From: Pseudomonas sp. ok272
Lineage (GTDB): Bacteria > Pseudomonadota > Gammaproteobacteria > Pseudomonadales > Pseudomonadaceae
DNA: 64,000 nt
Direction: 5' to 3'
Assembly: GCF_900109995.1 (NCBI RefSeq)
Contig: NZ_FOCB01000002.1
Coordinates: forward strand, 14,247-78,246
Below the pieces are notes generated by a model. The model was not told the DNA's origin, did no database searches, and saw only the letters and a list, made by a program, of their open reading frames with translations. Below, in pieces: positions 9,259-18,720 of this stretch. Both the position numbers and the translations under genes were made by a program. Position 1 is the first letter of the stretch; every line of letters starts with the position of its first letter.

Positions 9259-11358
9259 TCACGCATGGTCGAGGCGAATCAACGCATCGACCGCGGTCGT
9301 GCCAGTGGCACCGACCAACAATGGGTTCACATCCAGTTCCAACAACTGCCCGGCGTTCTCGCAGGCGTAGTCCGCCACGCCACGGATCGCCGCGACCAAG
9401 GCGTCGAGGTCCGCCGTTTGCCGACCGCGAAAGCCTTGCAGCAAGGCGGCGCTGCGCAGGCTCAACACGGCATTGCGAATCGCCCCGTCGGTGGTCGGCA
9501 GCAGCAGGCTGCGGCTGTCCTTGAGCAACTCGACGAGGATCCCGCCCGCCCCGATCACCAGGGCCAGGCAGAAGTCGTTCTCGCGCTTGATGCCCACGAT
9601 CAACTCCGCCAGCGGCGGTTTGGCCATGGGTTCGAGCAGCACCTGATCGAACAGTACATCCGGGGCGTAGGCATGAATGCTGGCGGTCATGGCCTTCAGG
9701 GCGGCAGCCAGAGCGTCCGCGTCCTTGAGGTTGAGCGCCACGGCGCCGGCTTCGGTCTTGTGCGGCAGTTGACTGCTGACGGCCTTGAGCACCAACGGAT
9801 AGCCCAGGGCGTTGGCGTCCTGCAGTGCATGGGCCGAGGTGCTGAGCACGCCCTCGGGCGTGGGCAGACCGAAGGCTCGCAGCGCTTGCTTGGAATCCCA
9901 TTCGTTGAGCAGGTGTCCTTCGCCGGCCAGCGCCTGCGGACACAACGGCACCAGCGCCGATTCACCCAGGGCCAGCAATGCCTGGCGATTGCGTTGATAG
10001 CCGGCGATACGGCCCCAAGCGGCCAGGCCATCTTCCACCCCTTGCAGGGCCGCCACGCCTTGGCTGTGCAGGCGCTCGCGGGCATGGGCCGGGAGCAATT
10101 CGGGGAAGGCCGAGGTGACAAAGCCGGTCTTGCCGTGACGCACCAGGGCCTGGCAGTACAGCTCCAGCAGCAGGTCGCACTCCTTGCGCTCGCCGGTGAG
10201 TTCGGTCGGGTAATCGAGCACCAGCATCGCCGCGTCGGCTTCGGTGCGCAGGGCGCTGTCGAGCATGCGGTTCAAGGCCGCGCCGTCGCCCCAGATGGCG
10301 GTGGTGAAGTCCAGCGGATTGACCAGGTTGGCGTAGGTGGGCAGCACCTGTTCCAGCTCATTCACTTGCCCGGCATCCAGTTTTGGCAGGTCGAGGTCAT
10401 TGCGTTCGGCGTAGTCGGCAATCAACCCGGCATCGCCGCCGGAACAGGCCAGCGCGATCAGGCTGTTGCCCGCCGGCAGTTTGCCGCAGGCGGCGGCCTT
10501 GAGGGTTTCGACAAAGCTCACCGGGCCGCTGACGCGGATCACCCCCAGGCGCGCAAACAGCGCGTCGTACAACGCATCGGAACCCGACAGCGAGCTGGTG
10601 TGACTCAGGGCCAGCTCGGCGCCAATCTGCGACACGCCGGTTTTCAGGGCAATGATCGGGATGCCCTTCACCAGCGCCTTGTGGGCGGCGCGGGCAAATC
10701 CCGGGACATTCTTCAGGCCTTCTAGGTGCAGGCCGATGGCGGTGACGCGCGGCTCGTCGAGCAGCACGTCCATCAACTCGGCCACGCCCAGTTGCGCCTG
10801 GTTGCCCACCGAGGCCATGTAGGCCACGGGCAGCGAGCGGTCGCTCATCGACACGTTGTAGGCGAAGTTACCGCTCTGGGTCAGCACCGCCACGCCCTTG
10901 TCCACCGCCTTGCCACCATGGGCCACCGGCCACAGCGCCGAGCTGTGCAGGTAGTCCAGCAGGCCGTAGCAATTGGGGCCGAGCAAGGCCATGTCGCCAG
11001 CCGCTTGCAACAGTCGCTGTTGCAAGGCCTGGCCTTCGGCGCCGGTCTCGGCAAAGCCGGAGGCGTAGCAGATCGCCCCGCCCGCCCCTTTGGCGGCCAA
11101 CTCGCTGACGCAGGTCAGGGTCAGCTCGCGGTTGGTGGCAATGAACACCGCGTCCGGGCCGCACGGCAATTCGGCGATGCTGCGCACGCACGGCACACCG
11201 TCGAGGCTGTCGTGTTGCGGGTTGACCAGCCACATCTGGCCGGCATAGCCGCCGTCGGCGCACCGCTTGAAGGCGCGCGCCATACTGCGGCCACCGACGA
11301 ACGCCACGTGGCGCGGGGCGAGCAGGCGTTTGAGGTTGTCACGGAGTGTCTGGGACAT
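9259..11358 (-). CDS. ADP-forming acyl-CoA ligase (acetyl-CoA synthetase, ACD family)
   Basis: This 699-aa fusion has the alpha domains (CoA-binding Rossmann and succinyl-CoA ligase-like, about residues 1-450) and a C-terminal ATP-grasp domain (about 480-695). The putative phospho-carrier histidine is H253 in LSHTSSLSGSD. The ATP-grasp start is SKQALRAFGLPTPEG, and GAGGILVELLKD is a further family motif. Such enzymes interconvert an acid, ATP and CoA with acyl-CoA, ADP and phosphate. The ATG at 11358 has AGGAGG upstream; the extra 45 upstream codons overlap the acyl-CoA dehydrogenase. In this operon a plausible substrate is 4-guanidinobutyrate or a breakdown product, to be passed to the dehydrogenase and hydratase. 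That assignment is inference. Confidence 0.85.
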   Translation of the reverse strand: MSQTLRDNLKRLLAPRHVAFVGGRSMARAFKRCADGGYAGQMWLVNPQHDSLDGVPCVRSIAELPCGPDAVFIATNRELTLTCVSELAAKGAGGAICYASGFAETGAEGQALQQRLLQAAGDMALLGPNCYGLLDYLHSSALWPVAHGGKAVDKGVAVLTQSGNFAYNVSMSDRSLPVAYMASVGNQAQLGVAELMDVLLDEPRVTAIGLHLEGLKNVPGFARAAHKALVKGIPIIALKTGVSQIGAELALSHTSSLSGSDALYDALFARLGVIRVSGPVSFVETLKAAACGKLPAGNSLIALACSGGDAGLIADYAERNDLDLPKLDAGQVNELEQVLPTYANLVNPLDFTTAIWGDGAALNRMLDSALRTEADAAMLVLDYPTELTGERKECDLLLELYCQALVRHGKTGFVTSAFPELLPAHARERLHSQGVAALQGVEDGLAAWGRIAGYQRNRQALLALGESALVPLCPQALAGEGHLLNEWDSKQALRAFGLPTPEGVLSTSAHALQDANALGYPLVLKAVSSQLPHKTEAGAVALNLKDADALAAALKAMTASIHAYAPDVLFDQVLLEPMAKPPLAELIVGIKRENDFCLALVIGAGGILVELLKDSRSLLLPTTDGAIRNAVLSLRSAALLQGFRGRQTADLDALVAAIRGVADYACENAGQLLELDVNPLLVGATGTTAVDALIRLDHA

Positions 11359-11374
11359 AGAGCCTCCTGGCCAA

Positions 11375-12535
11375 TCAGCGCAGCAACGGCCGCAGCAGTT
11401 CGCGGGAAATAATGTGACGCTGGATCTCCGAGGTGCCTTCCCAGATCCGTTCGATCCGGGCGTTGCGCCAGATGCGCTCCACCGGGCCTTCATCCATCAA
11501 GCCCATGCCGCCAAAGATCTGCACCGCCTCGTCGGCGACCTTGCCCAGGGTTTCACTGGCGAACAGCTTGGCCATGCCAGCCTCGCCGTCGGTCATGCTG
11601 CCTTGGTCCATCTTCCAGGCGGTGTGCAGGGTCAACAGCTCGGCGGCGCGGATCTGCGTGGCCATGTCCGCCAACTTGAACGACACGCCCTGGTAGGTGC
11701 CGATGGGCTGGCCGAACTGCTTGCGGTCCGCGGCCCATTGCAGCGACACATCCAGCGCCCGCTGGGCCTGGCCGACGCAGTTGGCGGCGACCATCACCCG
11801 CCCGGCGGTCAGCCAGGCGTTGGCCACGTCCCAGCCCTTGCCGACTTCGCCCAAGACCTTGGCGGCCGGCACGCGGCAGTCGTCGAAGAACATTTCATAG
11901 GTGTGGTAACCACGGTTGCTCACGCACTTGGGGCCACGGCGGATGGTCATGCCCGGGGTGCCCCGGTCCACCAGGAACGAGGTCACGGCGTTGCGCTGGC
12001 GGCCGTTGTGTTCGTAGGTGTCGGTCACGGCAAAGACGATGGCGAAATCGGCGTGGCCGGCGTGGCTGATGAAGTGCTTGCTGCCGTTGAGTATGAAGTC
12101 ATCGCCATCGCGCACGGCGCGGGTCTTGATCGCGTTGGCATCGGAGCCGGCGCCCGGTTCGGTCAAGGCGAAGCAGTCGACCTTCTCGCCCTGGATGCAC
12201 GGCAATAGGTAATCGTTGATCTGCTCGCCCTTGCACGCCATGAGGATCTTCGAAGGCCGGGCGACAAACACGTGCAGCGCCCAGGACACCTTGGACAGCT
12301 CACGTTCGATCAGCGCCTGGGACAAGTAGTCCAGGCCGCCACCGCCGACCTCTTCAGGCATGTTGAAGGCATAGAACCCGGCGGCGATCGCCTTGCCACG
12401 GATCTGTGCGGCCAGCTCGGGGGTGACCTCGTCGGCGCGGTCGACGGCGTCTTCGTGGGGCAGCAGTTCCTTGGTGACAAAGCTGCGTACCGCGTCCACC
12501 AACATGTCTTGTTCTTGGGTCAGTTGGAAATTCAT
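11375..12535 (-). CDS. Acyl-CoA dehydrogenase
   Basis: This 386-aa FAD enzyme has the normal length and layout of acyl-CoA dehydrogenases. Family signatures are ALTEPGAGSDANAIKT (about residues 120-135) and the C-terminal QIFGGMGLMDEGPVERIWRN near residues 335-355, followed by IWEGTSEIQRHII. The usual catalytic glutamate position near the C-terminal motif is present in the EGTSEIQ segment. It oxidises an acyl-CoA to the 2-enoyl-CoA, passing electrons to ETF. It sits between the hydratase (34 bp upstream) and the CoA ligase (16 bp downstream), so the three genes look like a short beta-oxidation module attached to the arginine transaminase route. The substrate is not known. Confidence 0.92.
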   Translation of the reverse strand: MNFQLTQEQDMLVDAVRSFVTKELLPHEDAVDRADEVTPELAAQIRGKAIAAGFYAFNMPEEVGGGGLDYLSQALIERELSKVSWALHVFVARPSKILMACKGEQINDYLLPCIQGEKVDCFALTEPGAGSDANAIKTRAVRDGDDFILNGSKHFISHAGHADFAIVFAVTDTYEHNGRQRNAVTSFLVDRGTPGMTIRRGPKCVSNRGYHTYEMFFDDCRVPAAKVLGEVGKGWDVANAWLTAGRVMVAANCVGQAQRALDVSLQWAADRKQFGQPIGTYQGVSFKLADMATQIRAAELLTLHTAWKMDQGSMTDGEAGMAKLFASETLGKVADEAVQIFGGMGLMDEGPVERIWRNARIERIWEGTSEIQRHIISRELLRPLLR

Positions 12536-12569
12536 GGGGCTACCTGTGGTTCAGGGCTGAGTGAGGGGC

Positions 12570-13361
12570 TTAGCGGCCGATGAAATGCGCCGGGCGTTTT
12601 TCCATGGCGGCGCGCAGGGCTTCGTTGCCGTCTTCGCTGCGTCCGCACAACAGACCCGCCGCGAGTTCGGCGTGCAGGTGCTCGGGCAGGCTGCGGTCGG
12701 CGCCTTCGCGCATGAGCTGCTTGGTCTGGGCAAAGGCAAAAGTCGGCCCATTGGCCAGGCGGGTGGCGAGCTCGCCGGCGACGCTCAGCAGTTGATCGTC
12801 GGCACAGACCTCGCCCACCAGCCCAGCCGCCAGGGCGCGCTCGCTGCCCCACAACTCGTCGAGGAACAGCAAGCGCTTGGCTTGCTCACTGCCGATCAGC
12901 CGTGGCAGGTGCCAACTGGCGCCGGCGTCCGGCGAATAGGCCATGCTGGTGTAGCCGGCCTTGAACCGCGCCGATTGCGCGGCGATACGCAGGTCGCAAC
13001 ACAGGGTCAAATCCATCCCGGCCCCGACGGCGGTGCCATTGATCGCGGCGAGGGTGGGTTTTTCCAGGGTGTACAGGCGGGTCATCAGGGCGTGGGCGGT
13101 TTCGGTCCAGCCATAGCTTTCCAACGCCCCGCGCGCCTCGGCGGCGGCCCATTCATCAAGGTCGGCGCCAGCACAGAAACTGCGACCATTGCCCGTCAGC
13201 ACCACCACCCGCACCGCGGGGTCGGCATTAAAACCATCGAGCAAGGCATGCAGGGCCTTGAGGCTCGGGATGTCCAGCGCATTGCGCTGGGCGGTGCGAT
13301 TAAGGGTGATCCAGGCAACGCCGGCTTCGACCTGACTGAGCAGCGAAGGATGAGTAGTCAT
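12570..13361 (-). CDS. Enoyl-CoA hydratase/isomerase family protein
   Basis: This 263-aa crotonase-fold protein is probably the first gene of the operon that continues to position 343. The oxyanion-hole motifs are GRSFCAGADLDEW near residues 62-75 and INGTAVGAGMDLTLCCDLRIA near 104-124. The C-terminal part has the usual amphipathic helices. Of the two glutamates used by canonical hydratases, the position after the second oxyanion motif falls in SPDAGASW (Asp rather than Glu), so hydratase, isomerase or hydrolase activity is uncertain. The ATG at 13361 has GAGGA five bases upstream. The earlier in-frame codons (to 13412) lie in the promoter region. Confidence 0.9.
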   Translation of the reverse strand: MTTHPSLLSQVEAGVAWITLNRTAQRNALDIPSLKALHALLDGFNADPAVRVVVLTGNGRSFCAGADLDEWAAAEARGALESYGWTETAHALMTRLYTLEKPTLAAINGTAVGAGMDLTLCCDLRIAAQSARFKAGYTSMAYSPDAGASWHLPRLIGSEQAKRLLFLDELWGSERALAAGLVGEVCADDQLLSVAGELATRLANGPTFAFAQTKQLMREGADRSLPEHLHAELAAGLLCGRSEDGNEALRAAMEKRPAHFIGR

Positions 13362-13460
13362 GCGAATCCTCGAATTATTGTGTTTGGCGTGAGGTGATGC
13401 GACTGAGGCCATACTAAACGAGTGTTCAGCAAGGCGGCAATCCGCATAGAGAAGCGCTGT

Positions 13461-13480
13461 AACAACCTTTAAAGGTGGTT
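13461..13480. promoter_or_regulatory. Palindromic candidate operator upstream of the enoyl-CoA hydratase operon
   Basis: AACAACCTTTAAAGGTGGTT is palindromic at 18 of 20 positions with a perfect 12-bp centre. It lies about 100 bp upstream of the first start codon of the arginine transaminase operon. A related half-site (TATTTAAAGGGG) follows 10 bp further on. AruR is the obvious candidate regulator, but no binding consensus is known to me. Confidence 0.4.
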
Positions 13481-13590
13481 ATCTGATTGTATTTAAAGGG
13501 GTTATTGGTTTTTTACTGGTCAGCCTTGGCGGCCCTGTTACAACTTCGCACAACTGCTGACACCGCCTAGCCGGGGGAATCTCACCCCTT

Positions 13591-13664
13591 TGTGGGAGCG
13601 AGGTGTATCTGCAACAGGATGGGGTGGCTGTCAGGCCGCCTTCGCGAGCAAGCCCGCTCCCACA
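13591..13664. repeat. REP pair with damaged left arm
   Basis: The left arm starts TGTGGGAGCGAG and then diverges. The right arm (TTCGCGAGCAAGCCCGCTCC) is intact. It lies in the non-coding stretch 13362-14109. Confidence 0.75.
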
Positions 13665-13719
13665 AGGGATCTGGGTACACCCCATCACCCCACTGCGCCC
13701 TTCACCACTCAACAGGCCG

Positions 13720-13980
13720 AGCGTTAGCTCGCCTGCTGATCTTGATCTTGATCCACCCGCCCCATCGGCAGGCTGAGCGAAGGTATCCCGCTGGGGATTG
13801 GCGCAACGCGCCGTTCGACGCAGTCGAACACATCGCGTGGAGGTGCAGCGAAGCAAACCGGGGGCGATGCCCCCAGAGGGATACCGTAGCGAAGGTACAC
13901 CGAGCCTTGGCGAGGGGCCGAACGCTCGGGGCGAGACTTTTTGGTTCCTTTTGTGGCGTTTGACAAAAGGAACTCGACCG
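13720..13980. repeat. Structured intergenic repeat with nested hairpins
   Basis: The region can fold extensively. GGTATCCCGCTGGGG (13782-13796) pairs with CCCCAGAGGGATACC (13872-13886). Inside it are the hairpins GTTCGAC/GTCGAAC (13813-13829) and GGGGGC/GCCCCC (13861-13875). An 11-bp perfect stem, GTTCCTTTTGT/ACAAAAGGAAC, lies at 13944-13973. Short open frames across it have no ribosome-binding site and are probably not genes, although from memory such frames are often annotated as hypothetical proteins in Pseudomonas. The rest of 13362-14109 (13981-14109) holds only a degraded REP-like stretch. Confidence 0.55.
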
Positions 13981-14109
13981 TCAGGGCGAAACCACCAGTC
14001 GCCACACCCGCAGCAACAGATATGTACACCACCCGCCAGAGCCAGGTCGGCTGTCAGGCCGCCTTCGCGACCGTGCGGCGATCCGACAGACTCGCCCCCA
14101 CGGCACAGC

Positions 14110-15522
14110 TCAAGCGCTCGGCAAGATCGGCGCCAACACACCCTGGCGCTTGCGGTGCAGCACAAAGTACGCGCCATAGCACAAGGCAATAAAGCCAAAG
14201 CCCCAGTACAACGACGGCCGCTGGGTCTCATCCAACGCCAGGAACACAAACAACGAGCAGCACAAGGCAATACACACCAAGGGCAGCACCGGGAACCAGG
14301 GCGCACGGTACTTCAAGTCCTCAAGCTTGCCGCCATCGCGCAGGTACGCCTTGCGGAACTTGTACTGCGCCAGCGCGATAACGATCCAGGTCACGGTCCC
14401 CGACATGCCACTCACCGCCATCAACACCATGAACAGCGTGTCGGCCGCGACAAAGCTGGTCATCAACGACACCAGCGCAAAGCACAGGGTGATGCTCAAC
14501 GCGCGCAACGGCACACCGCGCTTGCTCAACGGCGACAGGCTCTTGGGCGCCATGCCGGTCTTGGACATCGCCCACAGGATGCGGGTCGAGGCATAGAGCC
14601 CGGAGTTACCGACCGACAGGATCGCCGTGAGGATCACGAAGTTCATCAGGTCGGCCGCGTAGGGAATGCCGACCATGTCGAACACCTGCACGAACGGGCT
14701 TTCCATCAAGCCCGCCTGCTGCCACGGCACGATGGCCGAGAGCACGATGATCGCCAGCACATAGAAGATCAGCACGCGAAACACCACGTTGCGTACGGCG
14801 CGCGGGATGCTTTTTTCCGGCTGGTCGGTTTCCCCGGCTGCCACCCCCATGATCTCGCAGCCCTGGAACGCGTAGACCACGGTCATCATCACCGCGAACA
14901 CCGCCGACAGGCCATTGGGGAACAGCGCGTCGCCGATCAGGTTGTTCATCATCGGGGCCGGGGCCCCGCTGGTGAGCGGGATCGCGCCGAAGATCACCAG
15001 CACGCCAACCACGATGAACCCCAGGATCGCCGCCACCTTGATCCCCGAGAACCAATACTCCGCCTCACCAAAGGCGCGGGTGGCCAGGGCGTTGAGGCCG
15101 AACAGCACCACCACGAACAAGGCCGACCAGTACCAGATCGGCACCGATGGGAACCAGCGCGTCATCAGCATGCCGGCCGCGGTGAACTCCAGGCCCACGG
15201 TGGTGGCCCAGCTCATCCAGTACACCCAGCCGATCATGAAGCCGGTGGCCGGGCCGATGAATTTTGTGGCGTGGGTCTGGAACGATCCGGACACCGGCAT
15301 CTGCACCGACAACTCGCCCAGGCACACCATCACCAGGTACATCAGGAAACCCGCCACCAGGTACGCGAGGATCGCGCCCACCGGGCCGCCCTGGTTGATG
15401 GTCACCCCCGAGCCCATGAACAGGCCGGTGCCGATCACCCCACCCAGTGACAGCATGAAGATGTGTCGGCTCTTGAGGGCACGCGTCAGGTGGATACCCG
15501 TGCGTTCAGTGGTCTCGGTCAT
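14110..15522 (-). CDS. Amino-acid permease, AAT family (APC superfamily)
   Basis: This 470-aa inner-membrane proton/amino-acid symporter has about 12 hydrophobic segments. The first helix carries the AAT signature LSLGGVIGTGLFMGSG near residues 24-39, and a conserved segment around FAVMMTVVYAFQGCEIMGVAAGE lies near residues 205-230. The family includes LysP and the aromatic and basic amino-acid permeases. From memory, P. aeruginosa has a permease gene in the same place between the aruHI cluster and aruS/aruR. Arginine or a related basic amino acid is therefore the likely cargo, but this is inferred from position. Its promoter probably lies in 15523-15698, an AT-richer gap with no other feature. 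Confidence 0.9.
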   Translation of the reverse strand: MTETTERTGIHLTRALKSRHIFMLSLGGVIGTGLFMGSGVTINQGGPVGAILAYLVAGFLMYLVMVCLGELSVQMPVSGSFQTHATKFIGPATGFMIGWVYWMSWATTVGLEFTAAGMLMTRWFPSVPIWYWSALFVVVLFGLNALATRAFGEAEYWFSGIKVAAILGFIVVGVLVIFGAIPLTSGAPAPMMNNLIGDALFPNGLSAVFAVMMTVVYAFQGCEIMGVAAGETDQPEKSIPRAVRNVVFRVLIFYVLAIIVLSAIVPWQQAGLMESPFVQVFDMVGIPYAADLMNFVILTAILSVGNSGLYASTRILWAMSKTGMAPKSLSPLSKRGVPLRALSITLCFALVSLMTSFVAADTLFMVLMAVSGMSGTVTWIVIALAQYKFRKAYLRDGGKLEDLKYRAPWFPVLPLVCIALCCSLFVFLALDETQRPSLYWGFGFIALCYGAYFVLHRKRQGVLAPILPSA

Positions 15523-15698
15523 GTCAGCACCCCACGTGAGTGAGGTGAGCGCAATAAGCTTTACGGCCGTTCATTATTATTATCTCCAATAAGCTTCGAA
15601 GACCGCGCTGTGGCGGTTGCCTCGATTATTGGAAGGCCATGTAAGTTCGCGTTAACCGTGGGGATCGAAGTTGTGCGAAGTCGTAACAAAGCTGTGCA

Positions 15699-17957
15699 TC
15701 AGTGCAACAAGCCGTCAAGGGTGTCCAGGGCCACCTGCACTTGCTCGCGCACCGCACCGGCCAGGGCCCGGGTCGCCGCTTCATCGTTGTCCAGCGCGGC
15801 CGTCTCCAATGCGCCCAGCACCAACGCCAGGGCCCGAAAGCCCATGGACGCGCTGCTGCCTGCCAGGCGATGGGCCAGTTGCACGACGTCGGTGCAATCG
15901 CCCGCTTCGATCGCTTCCCCTAGCGCTTCGCGGTGCTGGCCGATGGCCGCGCGCAACACCTCCAGCAACCCCCGGACCTTCTGCTCGCCGAGCAAGGTGC
16001 GATGGGTGTGCAGCAACGACCAGTCCACCGCCGGGTCGTCGGTCTCGGCGTCGGCCATCGGTAGTTGCCCGGCCAAGGCCTGGCGCAGGTGGTTCAGGTT
16101 CAAAGGCTTGGCCAGGATGCCGTCCATGCCGGCCTCCAGATAGCCGCGCACCAGGGCCGGCTGCACACTGGCGGTCAAGGCGAAGAGCCGGCTGTGCTGA
16201 TTGCGTCCAGGCGTGCTGCGCAGGCGCTGGCACAGTTCGACGCCGCTGATCCCCGGCAGGTGCACGTCCAGCAACAGCACATCAAAACGCTGCTCGGCGC
16301 ACAGCACCAGCGCCTGCTCCGCGTCGACGGCCAGCCACACCGCGTGCCCGTCGCGTTGCAGCAAGCCGGTGACCACCTCGCGGTTCAGGGCCACGTCCTC
16401 CACCACCAGAATCCGCAGCGCCGGCGAAGGCGTACTGTCTGCAGCCACCTCGGCCTTGGCGCTGGCCGGCGCCAAGGTCAGCTCGAACCAGAAGCAACTG
16501 CCGCGCCCCACTTCACTGTCGACGCCGATCTGCCCTCCCAGTTGCTCCACCAGGTGCTTGCTGATAGCCAGCCCCAGGCCGGTGCCGCCATAGCGTTGCG
16601 CCACGGCGTCGCTGGCCTGGGTGAAACGCTCGAAAATCCTCGCGTGCATCTCTGGCGCAATTCCGATGCCGTTGTCGGTGACGCTGACCCGCAGCCGTTG
16701 CCCGGGCTGTTCGGGCGCGGGTGCCAGCAGCACCACGGCGACACTGACCTGCCCACCGGCGGTGAACTTGATCGCGTTGGCCAGCAGATTGCTCAGCACT
16801 TGGCGCAGGAACTGTTCCGCGCCGTGATGATGCTCGGCCACTTGCGGATCAATCAGCCCATGCAGCGTGGTGTCGTTGCCCAGGGCCCGGGGTTCGAGCA
16901 GGGTCAAGACTTCGTCGAGCAACTGACGCAGGGAGAAGTCCACGGGTTCGGGGTGGGTCGCGCCCTCCTCCAGCCGGGCGAAGTACAACACCTCATTGAG
17001 AATGCTCAACAGCCCGACGCCAGCCTTGTGCAACGCATCCAGGCGCTTGCCATCGCGCTCGCCCAGGCGCGCCGAACGCAGCAGTTCAGCCATGCCGAGA
17101 ATGCCATTGAGGGGCGTGCGCAGTTCGTGGCTCATGGTGGCCAGGAACCGCGACTTGGCGAGGTTGGCCGCCTCGGCTTCGTCCTTGGCCCGCATCAGGC
17201 TGGCGGTGCGGCGTTCGACCATACGCTGCAGTTGATCGCGGTTGTCTTCCAGGGCCAGGCGGTCGGCTTCGCGGCGTTCGACATCACTGAGAATGGCCCG
17301 GCGCATTTCGTCCAGCGCGTGGGCGACGCTGTCGATTTCATCGTCCTTGCCCCCCACCCGCTTGTCCAGGCGCAAGGGTTCGTGCCAATCCCCGGAGGCG
17401 ATGCGCTGGGCAAAGCCGGCCATCACTTGCAGGTGGCGGGTGACCAATCGATAGAACAACCCCGACAACGCCACCGCCAGGCCGCACAGAAATACGCTCA
17501 TCCACAGCAGGCTGCTCAAGCCAGTGGCGAACAGCCGGCGGTGCACCGCGCCCAGGTCGGTGCTGACTTCAAGCTCGCCCAGATGCCGCAACGGCCCGGA
17601 AGGTGGCTGGAACTCCAGGGGAAAACGCTCGATACGCAGTGGCCCTGCTGGCTCGGGATCGCCCTGCAGCAGGTCGAAGTCAGGACTGCTCAAGCGCACC
17701 CGCGCCACGTCGGAGAAGTCCACCAGCCCGCGCAATTGCACGTTCAGTTGCTCCTGGTTCAGGTCCCACACGCTGCGCTCCAGGCTGGCCAGGTAACCGG
17801 CCCGGATCAACGCCATGCGCGAGTCGATGTCCCGCATCTCGCGCCGGTATTCGATGTACAACTGCACGGTACTGGCCAGCACGGTGAAGCACAGGCTGAA
17901 CAGCAGGATGAACAGGAGCAGACGGCGCAATAGGCCACCGGGCCGGGCACGCATCAT
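15699..17957 (-). CDS. aruS: AruS-like hybrid sensor histidine kinase
   Basis: This 752-aa inner-membrane unorthodox sensor kinase has TM1 at about 10-32, a periplasmic segment to about 145, TM2 at 147-170 and a HAMP region at 170-225. A coiled linker follows, then HisKA with H277 in [12 protein letters not shown], HATPase with the N box near 393 and [12 protein letters not shown] near 457-469. The receiver domain has phospho-acceptor D563 in LLLDVHLPG, and the Hpt domain has H695 in [12 protein letters not shown]. It completes a four-step phosphorelay to the response regulator. AGGAGGGTCG precedes the ATG, and the start overlaps the upstream binding-protein stop by 4 bp. In P. aeruginosa, AruRS controls the arginine transaminase genes; that function is inferred here from synteny. 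Confidence 0.85.
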   Translation of the reverse strand: MMRARPGGLLRRLLLFILLFSLCFTVLASTVQLYIEYRREMRDIDSRMALIRAGYLASLERSVWDLNQEQLNVQLRGLVDFSDVARVRLSSPDFDLLQGDPEPAGPLRIERFPLEFQPPSGPLRHLGELEVSTDLGAVHRRLFATGLSSLLWMSVFLCGLAVALSGLFYRLVTRHLQVMAGFAQRIASGDWHEPLRLDKRVGGKDDEIDSVAHALDEMRRAILSDVERREADRLALEDNRDQLQRMVERRTASLMRAKDEAEAANLAKSRFLATMSHELRTPLNGILGMAELLRSARLGERDGKRLDALHKAGVGLLSILNEVLYFARLEEGATHPEPVDFSLRQLLDEVLTLLEPRALGNDTTLHGLIDPQVAEHHHGAEQFLRQVLSNLLANAIKFTAGGQVSVAVVLLAPAPEQPGQRLRVSVTDNGIGIAPEMHARIFERFTQASDAVAQRYGGTGLGLAISKHLVEQLGGQIGVDSEVGRGSCFWFELTLAPASAKAEVAADSTPSPALRILVVEDVALNREVVTGLLQRDGHAVWLAVDAEQALVLCAEQRFDVLLLDVHLPGISGVELCQRLRSTPGRNQHSRLFALTASVQPALVRGYLEAGMDGILAKPLNLNHLRQALAGQLPMADAETDDPAVDWSLLHTHRTLLGEQKVRGLLEVLRAAIGQHREALGEAIEAGDCTDVVQLAHRLAGSSASMGFRALALVLGALETAALDNDEAATRALAGAVREQVQVALDTLDGLLH

Positions 17958-18715
17958 CGACCCTCCTTGATCATGTCGCGGTAGGCCACTTCGCTCTGAT
18001 CGAGCCAGCGCTCGATATCGCCGGCATCGACCAGTTGCTGCAACAGCGCGTTGATCCGGGGCATGTCGCTGGCCAACGGTGAACGACGCGACACCCCGAC
18101 CCGCAGGTAATCCACGCTCAGGGCGTTAGGCAAGGCGACGATGTCCTGGCCACCCGGCAGGTTTTCCACGTACAACTGGCCGGTGCGCCGTTCCTGGGTG
18201 ATGAAGTCGATGCGCCCGCGCAGCAGCTTGCCGAAGTTCTGGCGGCTGTCGGAAACCCACTCGATGTTGTGGTGTAGCGCGACCATGCGGTCGAAGTCCG
18301 CGCCGTAGCTTTCCCCGAACAGCAGGCCACCCCGGTAGTTGGCCAGGTCTTCCAGGCGCTCGAAGCGCAGCGGGTGCTGGCGATTGACGAACAATGCCAC
18401 CTCTTCGCGCAACACCGGCACCGCGGCAAACACCAGGCTTTGCTCGCGCTGCACGCTGCTGTAGGCCAGCACCACGTCGACCCGGCCTTCGGCGGCATCC
18501 AGCAGGCAACGCTTCCAGTTGCCCAGCACGACCACCTCGACCTCATAGCCCAAGCGGCCGAACAGGGTTTTCACCACGGTCGGCGCCAGGCCACGCACCT
18601 GCTGGCCGTCGCTCCAGGAAATCGGCGGGTACACCGGGTAATCGCAGTAGCGCACCCTGTCCACGGCCAGCGCGTTGCCGGCCAGCAGCATCAGCAGCCA
18701 CGCCCAGCGCGACAT
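17954..18715 (-). CDS. Periplasmic SBP_bac_3-like sensory binding protein
   Basis: This 253-aa protein has a Sec signal ([17 protein letters not shown], cleavage near residue 17) and a family-3 extracellular solute-binding domain with characteristic segments such as [19 protein letters not shown] and [11 protein letters not shown]. It lies between the response regulator (5 bp gap) and the sensor kinase (4-bp ATGA overlap), so translation is coupled. No transporter genes adjoin it. The likely role is to bind the inducer in the periplasm and present it to the kinase's small periplasmic domain, as TorT does for TorS. That role is inference. A further 48 open codons upstream overlap the regulator gene and are unlikely to be translated. 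Confidence 0.82.
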   Translation of the reverse strand: MSRWAWLLMLLAGNALAVDRVRYCDYPVYPPISWSDGQQVRGLAPTVVKTLFGRLGYEVEVVVLGNWKRCLLDAAEGRVDVVLAYSSVQREQSLVFAAVPVLREEVALFVNRQHPLRFERLEDLANYRGGLLFGESYGADFDRMVALHHNIEWVSDSRQNFGKLLRGRIDFITQERRTGQLYVENLPGGQDIVALPNALSVDYLRVGVSRRSPLASDMPRINALLQQLVDAGDIERWLDQSEVAYRDMIKEGR

Positions 18716-18720
18716 GGGCC

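Noticed and set aside
13592..14306. Small overlapping frames in the intergenic repeat (13479-14306)
   Set aside because: No ribosome-binding site, REP-derived or hairpin-derived residues, and both strands are open, typical of the structured repeat and not of a gene.
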